DNA from: Alistipes sp.
GTDB taxonomy: Bacteria; Bacteroidota; Bacteroidia; Bacteroidales; Rikenellaceae
DNA: 54,911 bases
Assembly: GCA_021202985.1 (NCBI GenBank)
Contig: JAJQCA010000017.1
Span: 1-54,911, forward strand
Reading direction: 5' to 3'
Made by a program: the position numbers and the translations under genes. The notes beneath the pieces are model-generated. The model searched no databases and was not told where the DNA came from. It worked only from the letters and a program-made list of their open reading frames with translations. Every line of letters starts with the position of its first letter. Position 1 is the first letter of the stretch. Below are positions 49,923 to 54,911 of this stretch, one piece after another.

Positions 49923-50050
49923 AGAATCCAATTTAAGTAGGCAATAATCTTTTCAATAAAGATACCATATTTTTCATAATTATAACCATACACAACCCAC
50001 AATTATTCTCCCGTAAGATGGCGACATTATATCCCCACGGCAATAAAAAG

Positions 50051-50078
50051 CCGGACCACGCCGCAATGCGTGGTCCGG
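50051..50078 (-). terminator. Terminator of the nusB-DUF1573-yajC operon
   Basis: Perfect 11-bp stem (CCGGACCACGC at 50051-50061, GCGTGGTCCGG at 50068-50078); on the minus strand it is followed by CTTTTTATTG. Confidence 0.85.
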
Positions 50079-50103
50079 TAGATTTTACTAACGACCGTGA
50101 AGG

Positions 50104-50427
50104 CTATTTCTTTGCTTCTGGCGCCTCTGGAACCCTCATAATCATGGTCTTGTCCACCCTGATTGTAGTATTGCTGTCCACCTCCAAAAGAACGTACCCC
50201 TCTTTTATCTCTTTTACCGTCCCGTATATCCCGCCGGCCGTGATAACCTTCTGGCCTTTGGTGAGCGCTTCCCGGAACTGGTTCATCTCCTTTTGCCTTT
50301 TCTGTTGGGGGCGCATCAGGAAGAAATAAAAAACGGCAAGGAACAGGACCAGCATAACTATCATGTTCATGCCTCCGCCGCGGGGCGCCATTGGTTCTGC
50401 CTGAAGCAGAATTGTGAGTAGATTCAT
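50104..50427 (-). CDS. yajC: Preprotein translocase accessory subunit
   Basis: 107 residues. One membrane helix (about 20-38, MNMIVMLVLFLAVFYFFL), then the family signature MRPQQKRQKEMNQFREALTKGQKVITAGGIYG (residues about 39-70; key RPQQKR and GQKV) and a beta-rich tail. Works with SecDF at the Sec translocon. Last gene of the nusB operon, an order often seen in Bacteroidetes. Confidence 0.94.
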   Translation of the reverse strand: MNLLTILLQAEPMAPRGGGMNMIVMLVLFLAVFYFFLMRPQQKRQKEMNQFREALTKGQKVITAGGIYGTVKEIKEGYVLLEVDSNTTIRVDKTMIMRVPEAPEAKK

Positions 50428-50487
50428 TTCGTATCTTTTTGTTCGTTAAAATTCGTCGGGAGTAAATCCAAAGGTAGGTAAAATTTT

Positions 50488-50952
50488 TTAATCCACATCG
50501 GCCGTAACCACCAGCGTGTAGTTACCTGCAGGCGATGAGGTTTTGATATAAAGGGTTTTGTAGACCCAGCCGTTAATACCCCGGGAGTCGAATTCGAGCT
50601 GCATAGGGGCCTGTTCCCCCGCCTTCAACGGATGCCGCGGGTAATCCACATCCACACATCCGCAGGTCTTGTCGATATCGACGATTACCAGCGGGGTGTC
50701 GCCCGCGTTGCGCACCGTAAGCATGCGGGACACCGTCTCTCCGCTCCGCATACGGCCCATATCCACCGTGTCGGCACCGCGGAAACGGATGAGCGAATCC
50801 GAAAGGGCTATCACCTGCGCCGCGGATGAAACCACGGTTTCCTGCGGCTCTTCCCCCGCGCCGGCATGCGCGCCCGCGTTCGTGCCGCGGCCGCCGCACG
50901 CGGCCATCAGCAACGCCGTTATAACGGTTAAAGTCATCGGTAAACTTTTCAT
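50488..50952 (-). CDS. DUF1573 lipoprotein
   Basis: 154 residues with a lipobox (LLMAACGGRG). The DUF1573 domain (about 50-150) contains RNAGDTPLVIVDIDKTCGCV with the conserved CGC, and ends YTLVVTADVD. The family has an immunoglobulin-like fold and is exported; role unknown. Between nusB and yajC, a conserved position in this phylum. Confidence 0.85.
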   Translation of the reverse strand: MKSLPMTLTVITALLMAACGGRGTNAGAHAGAGEEPQETVVSSAAQVIALSDSLIRFRGADTVDMGRMRSGETVSRMLTVRNAGDTPLVIVDIDKTCGCVDVDYPRHPLKAGEQAPMQLEFDSRGINGWVYKTLYIKTSSPAGNYTLVVTADVD

Positions 50953-51021
50953 GATATCCGGTTTTTATTCCTGCAATCCCCATGCCGCCCCCGGGTGCGC
51001 AACATGCCCTCTGCGGGTGCG

Positions 51022-51960
51022 TTACATCAGTCCGCGCCCGGTCTTGACTATGCGGCCTTCCTCCTTGAGTACGTTGATAACCTTGTCCAGCACCCCGTTT
51101 ATGAAATGGCTGCTGCCGGGAGTGCTGTAAAATTTGGATATCTCGATAAACTCGTCGAGCGTTACTTTTACCGGGATGGACTCGAACGTGGTCAGCTCCG
51201 CGATGGCGGCCGCCATTATCACGTTGTCCATAAATGCGATACGGTCCACGTCCCAGTTCTGGGTAAACTTCTCGATATATTGGAGGTAGTCGTTGTAATT
51301 CACCACGGCCTTGCGGAACAACTCCTTGTAGAATTCGCGGTCGTCCTCGTTTTTGAACTTCGCCGAAATCGGCAGGTCGGGCTGACCGCGGCGGGACGAA
51401 CTTATGGTCTTCATCGCCAGAATAAGGGCGAAATCTATGTCGTCCGCCCACCAGGCCGACTGCTCTTCCACGACTTCCTCCAGCAGTTCGTTGTTCTCCA
51501 CCTCGTTGAGATAAAAGTCCTCCACGAATTTGCGATCGTCGTTGTACGAGTTATCCGGCGCTTCCATGTACGATTTATAATAATCGCTCCCGACCATCGA
51601 GTCGTAAAGGCTTTTGATAAGCTCCGGGTAACGAACCCATCCGAGCGATTTCTTTTCGAGGTAAGCCGTGAGCTTGGGACTGTTCTCTATCTGGGCGATA
51701 AGCTGGTTGTCGATAAAACGGGTGTTCGGATTGAGGTCCTCCCTGGTGGGAAGTTTTTTCGACCGGGCTATTTCTATCCGGGAAGATGCGTAGCGCATTA
51801 CGTCTACAATAAGCCAAAGCATCTGGTTATAAAGGTCGTACGTCTTGTCGACACTCGAAGTGAGGTTTTTCTCGGAAGTGATGAGCGAATCGGCTTCCGA
51901 TTTGAAATGAGCATAAAGGGCCTTCACAACCTTTATCCTGAGCAATCTCCGGCTAAGCAT
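51022..51960 (-). CDS. nusB: Transcription antitermination factor, extended Bacteroidetes form
   Basis: 312 residues, about twice the length of E. coli NusB; the extra part is an N-terminal and middle helical insertion usual in this phylum. Start MLSRRLLRIKVVKALYAHF; the NusB core is at the C-terminus (DRIAFMDNVIMAAAIAELT, PVKVTLDEFIEISKFYS, FINGVLDKVI). With NusE it loads on boxA of rRNA transcripts. First gene of the operon. Confidence 0.93.
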   Translation of the reverse strand: MLSRRLLRIKVVKALYAHFKSEADSLITSEKNLTSSVDKTYDLYNQMLWLIVDVMRYASSRIEIARSKKLPTREDLNPNTRFIDNQLIAQIENSPKLTAYLEKKSLGWVRYPELIKSLYDSMVGSDYYKSYMEAPDNSYNDDRKFVEDFYLNEVENNELLEEVVEEQSAWWADDIDFALILAMKTISSSRRGQPDLPISAKFKNEDDREFYKELFRKAVVNYNDYLQYIEKFTQNWDVDRIAFMDNVIMAAAIAELTTFESIPVKVTLDEFIEISKFYSTPGSSHFINGVLDKVINVLKEEGRIVKTGRGLM

Positions 51961-51990
51961 AATATGAACTTACGATAATGTTTTACGGCA

Positions 51991-51998
51991 CAAACCTA
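51991..51998 (-). promoter_or_regulatory. Candidate -7 element of the nusB operon
   Basis: TAGGTTTG on the minus strand matches TAnnTTTG, about 30 bases before the nusB start codon. Confidence 0.45.
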
Positions 51999-52182
51999 CG
52001 GATTTTTTTCGGGTTCCGCACTGCCCCGAAGCCGATTTAACGCGAAATTAAGAAATAAAGACCATCCGGGCGGTCCACCGGTCTGTCCGTTTACAGGTGC
52101 ACCGTGACGCGGAAAGGGTAAAATTGAACCGGGACGGAGTACGAAATCCCGGTGGTTTGTCGGAAGCCTGCGGCTAATTTCG

Positions 52183-52190
52183 TACTTTTG
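52183..52190 (+). promoter_or_regulatory. Candidate -7 element of the HI0933-type flavoprotein gene
   Basis: TACTTTTG matches TAnnTTTG, 22 bases before the ATG; a TTTG lies at 52156-52159, 23 bases upstream, slightly longer than the usual spacing. Confidence 0.5.
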
Positions 52191-52212
52191 CGGCAAACCC
52201 TTTGTAGAAGCG

Positions 52213-53463
52213 ATGTACGATGTAGTGATAATAGGCGCAGGGGCGTCGGGAATGATGGCAGCCGGAAGGGCAGCCTCGGAAGGCCGCAAGGTACTTGTGA
52301 TTGAGAAAATGGAGAAGGCGGGCCGCAAGGTTCGCATTACGGGCAAGGGACGGTGCAACGTCACCAACACCCGGGAGAGGGACGAGTTCCTGTCCCATGT
52401 GAGGGCGGGCCGGGAATTTTTCGCCCGGTCGTTCGACCGCTTCGATAACCGCGCCGTAATCCGTTTCTTCCGGGACGAGGGGGTAAAACTGGCATTCGAG
52501 AGGGGTGAAAGGGTATTCCCCGACAGCGGTAAAGCGTGGGACATAGCCAATGCCCTGTACGAATACGGGGCAGAGGCCGGGGCTGAATTTATGTTCCACA
52601 CCACCGCTACCGGAATCCGCACCGTAGCCGGTAAGGTTACCGGGGTGGATATCCGCACCCGGAAAGGCTATGAGCGTAAAGTGGATTGCCGTAACGTAAT
52701 AATAGCCACCGGCGGGGCCTCCTACCCTGCCACCGGTTCTACCGGCGACGGGTACATTTTCGCCGACAGGCTCGGACACCGCGTGGAATCCGTAAGGCCG
52801 GCGCTGGTGCCGCTGGTGGCTGGCGGGGACATAGCACGGCGCCTCAGGGGCGTGAAACTAAAAAACACCGGCGTGACGCTGCTGGTGGACGGACAGGCCG
52901 TCGCCCGAGAACACGGCGAAATGGAATTCGGCAGCCGCGGGCTGGAGGGCGCCGTTATACTGCGTCTCAGCCGGATGGCGGTGGACGCGCTTATCGAGGA
53001 GCGGCAGGTGGCGCTCGGGCTCGACCTTAAAACAGCTCTCGACATCCCTACTATCGTGGCACGTATCGGTCGCGAGGTGGAAGCCGACGGCGAGCTTACC
53101 GTGCTGGGGCTTGTACGTAAACTGCTTCCGGCTCCGATGGTGCCCGTGTTTTGCGACACGGCTTCATTGCAGGCCGAAGCACCGGCGGCATCGCTTACGG
53201 ACGAGGACCGGGAACGGATAGCCGCCCTGCTGAAAGACCTGCGTATAGAGGTGGCCGATTACGGACCGTTCGAGGAAGCGGTCATAACGGCCGGCGGGGT
53301 GGACACGGCGGATATCGACCCGGAAACCCTCGAATCCCGGTTGGTCAAGGGCCTCTATTTTGCCGGCGAAGTGCTGGATATCGACGCCGACACGGGCGGT
53401 TACAACCTTCAGGTGGCCTTCTCCACGGGGTATGTGGCCGGTGGACTGGGTGGCGGAAGGTAG
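52213..53463 (+). CDS. HI0933/YhiN-family FAD-dependent oxidoreductase
   Basis: 416 residues. N-terminal dinucleotide motif VVIIGAGASGMMAAGRAA, then EKMEKAGRKVRITGKGRCN, the family hallmark. ATGGASYPATGSTGDGY lies at about 175, and a C-terminal FAD segment FAGEVLDIDADTGGYNLQ. Physiological substrate unknown; the family includes enzymes thought to act on tRNA or other flavin-linked reductions, but this is not settled. Single gene, complete. Confidence 0.9.
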   Translation: MYDVVIIGAGASGMMAAGRAASEGRKVLVIEKMEKAGRKVRITGKGRCNVTNTRERDEFLSHVRAGREFFARSFDRFDNRAVIRFFRDEGVKLAFERGERVFPDSGKAWDIANALYEYGAEAGAEFMFHTTATGIRTVAGKVTGVDIRTRKGYERKVDCRNVIIATGGASYPATGSTGDGYIFADRLGHRVESVRPALVPLVAGGDIARRLRGVKLKNTGVTLLVDGQAVAREHGEMEFGSRGLEGAVILRLSRMAVDALIEERQVALGLDLKTALDIPTIVARIGREVEADGELTVLGLVRKLLPAPMVPVFCDTASLQAEAPAASLTDEDRERIAALLKDLRIEVADYGPFEEAVITAGGVDTADIDPETLESRLVKGLYFAGEVLDIDADTGGYNLQVAFSTGYVAGGLGGGR

Positions 53464-53970
53464 CGACCGGGAGCCCAAAACCCGCAGGGAATATTCAGGC
53501 GGGTTTGAGTTTCGAGAGTACAGGACTCCGGAATACCGCCGGACGGAAACGGACTCTACGGAAAAATATAAATAAGGTGGGCGCCGGACGGGGTTCCGAC
53601 GGCCACGGGCGGAACAAAGCTCTAAAATTCGCGGACGGTTCGTAGGGTGGAAGGGATTATCCCGAAGAACAATTTGATCTGCGGGATATGCCTGACGGAA
53701 CAACCACACGAAAAAACAGCGCCGTCAAGTGATGCAGTCTGTAATTATTTAAATTGATAGCGGTAATTCATCCGGGCGCTGGTTCCCGGACGGTGGGTTA
53801 CCCGTTTGCAAGCGAAATCAATGCCGAAACGCATGGAAATGACCACTTACCGCAACTTACTGCCCGAATAACAGGGAATGGACTTATTTACTAATTACCG
53901 CCGGAACACTTTGGAATAGTTTACCTGACAAACTAATCCCGGAACGCATGGGAATGGACCACTTAACGAA
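53464..53970. repeat. Intergenic region with degenerate repeats
   Basis: 507 bases without a credible gene. Copies of a degenerate unit, GAACGCATGGGAATGGACCA and variants, occur at 53824-53852 and 53938-53969, with a weaker related stretch at 53872-53920 (GGGAATGGACTTATTTACTA). They may be relics of duplication. Confidence 0.4.
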
Positions 53971-54672
53971 TTGCCGGATTTGGGAATAGGAATTCATACC
54001 ATAAGCCGAATACCCATAAGGATAGCACCTTACCTGCGGTTTCGTCACACACGGGGTCATGGTATCCACTCGCCGTTCGTGTACGGACTGGTTCGTAACG
54101 CCCTTATGCTGGGAAGCGGGTCGGGCCGGCCGGGCGGGGAGCTGTACGACGCGCTCCGCTCCTGCGGATTGAACCGCCGCCGGGCCGCGCAATTGCAAAA
54201 CCTGCATAATTATTGCGAATACCGTCGTGCAGGCATATTCACCGCTCCGGCGGACCGGGACGCCCGGAAGTGGCCGGTGGAAGCGAGCGTAGGAAAGGAA
54301 AACGGAAGCGCGGATAAACCCGTGGGTCGCTCCGGAAACGGTTCGGCCGCAAGGTCCGGCACAAAACGAGCCAAGCACACCCCGGAAGAATCCGAAATTC
54401 GGGCAGCCGTCCGGTGGCTGGCAGACGGTCCGGGAAAAGGTACGCTGCGCGTATTCACCACCTCGTGTCCGGTCGGGTTCATTCGGGAAGAGGCCGTAAG
54501 GTTCCGCGGAGAGTCCGGCGCCGCGATCGTAGTTTCGCCCCGGGCCGACGGGGAGAGGCAGCGGCTCTGCGCCGAACTATCCGCCGCGGGCGATTGCATC
54601 AGTATCGACAACAGGGGTTTTATGCTTTTCATTTACGGAAGCGGACTCACCCCGAGACATTATAAATTATAA
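53971..54672 (+). CDS. Conserved Bacteroidales protein with RGHGIHSPF motif
   Basis: About 233 residues from a TTG start at 53971; another TTG nine bases on is equally possible, and no ATG is available in frame before the conserved part. The N-terminal LRFRHTRGHGIHSPFVYGLV is a phylum-typical motif in a methyltransferase-like family. The middle (about 100-145) is low-complexity, Lys/Gly/Ser-rich. The rest (VFTTSCPVGFIREEAVRF, CISIDNRGFMLFIYG) does not show an obvious SAM site. It lies 4 bases before the cobalamin adenosyltransferase gene. Confidence 0.6.
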   Translation: MPDLGIGIHTISRIPIRIAPYLRFRHTRGHGIHSPFVYGLVRNALMLGSGSGRPGGELYDALRSCGLNRRRAAQLQNLHNYCEYRRAGIFTAPADRDARKWPVEASVGKENGSADKPVGRSGNGSAARSGTKRAKHTPEESEIRAAVRWLADGPGKGTLRVFTTSCPVGFIREEAVRFRGESGAAIVVSPRADGERQRLCAELSAAGDCISIDNRGFMLFIYGSGLTPRHYKL

Positions 54673-54676
54673 GGTA

Positions 54677-54911
54677 ATGAAAATATATACCAAAACCGGC
54701 GACCAGGGTACCACTTCGCTCTCCTTCGGCGAGAGGGTTAGCAAGGACGACCCGAGGGTCGAGGCCTACGGCACCGTGGACGAACTGACGGCAGTGCTCG
54801 CCTACCTGCGCGACAGCATGGACCCAGTGAAAACCTTCCTCGACGAATACCGCGACGATATACGCATAATACTAAATACCCTTATGGGTGTGGAAGCACT
54901 CCTGGCGACGG
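54677..54911 (+). CDS. PduO-type cob(I)alamin adenosyltransferase (partial)
   Basis: The gene runs off the window after 78 codons. The N-terminus MKIYTKTGDQGTTSLSFGER has the ATP-binding TKTGDxGxT motif, followed by VEAYGTVDELTAVLAYLRD, both diagnostic of the family. It makes adenosylcobalamin from ATP and reduced corrinoid. Starts four bases after the previous stop, so the two are co-transcribed. Confidence 0.9.
   Translation, partial: MKIYTKTGDQGTTSLSFGERVSKDDPRVEAYGTVDELTAVLAYLRDSMDPVKTFLDEYRDDIRIILNTLMGVEALLAT

Overview
The window comes from a GC-rich member of the Bacteroidales. The evidence is SusC/SusD pairs, a hybrid two-component regulator with beta-propeller repeats, families largely confined to this phylum (DUF1573, DUF4919, PepSY-like, DUF1080), and TAnnTTTG-type -7 elements in front of several genes. 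GC content and gene content resemble Rikenellaceae such as Alistipes, but that genus-level guess is inference. I saw no rRNA, tRNA, CRISPR array, insertion sequence or phage module.

Layout. 1-320: an AT-rich patch with two tandem small membrane-protein genes and a terminator. 598-18397: a pectin-type polysaccharide utilization locus. It holds a hybrid sensor/regulator, SusC, SusD, a surface beta-helix lipoprotein, an STN-domain esterase, two CE8 pectin methylesterases, a divergent CE12-like acetylesterase and a Tat-exported Gfo/Idh/MocA oxidoreductase. It has many esterases and no recognisable lyase or glycoside hydrolase. 18836-22699: a secreted transglutaminase-like protein, then an SPFH-GYF protein with a zinc-ribbon membrane partner. 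22768-28018: a sulfation cluster (CysQ, CysC, CysD, CysN and a PAPS-dependent sulfotransferase) with no PAPS or sulfite reductase. 28157-30494: a beta-eliminating lyase of the tryptophanase family with a secreted SH3-like protein. 30709-34914: a Tiki/EreA-like lipoprotein, then a DUF1080 lipoprotein and a second Tat-exported Gfo/Idh/MocA enzyme, which looks like an exported 3-keto-sugar pathway. 35104-44573: a kinase/regulator pair, a giant AsmA-like protein, an operon of HdeD-like protein, sigma-like protein and small membrane protein, and two lower-GC secreted orphans. 44970-54911: housekeeping genes (ligA, dapA, yajC, nusB, an HI0933-type flavoprotein and the start of a PduO-type cobalamin adenosyltransferase) mixed with small secreted proteins.

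Five genes are interrupted by one- or two-base shifts, each at a homopolymer: the hybrid regulator (G4T4), the esterase (C9), the histidine kinase (G7), the small membrane protein (G6) and the tryptophanase-family lyase (A6). In each case the reading frame resumes as a sensible protein. The simplest reading is base-calling or assembly error in homopolymers. The C9 tract is long enough that phase variation should also be tested.

The most interesting systems are the self-contained sulfation cluster, the exported DUF1080/oxidoreductase pair, the esterase-only pectin locus with an STN-fused esterase, and the SPFH-GYF/zinc-ribbon operon. An exact 15-base leader motif is shared by susC and the distant DUF1080-linked oxidoreductase gene.
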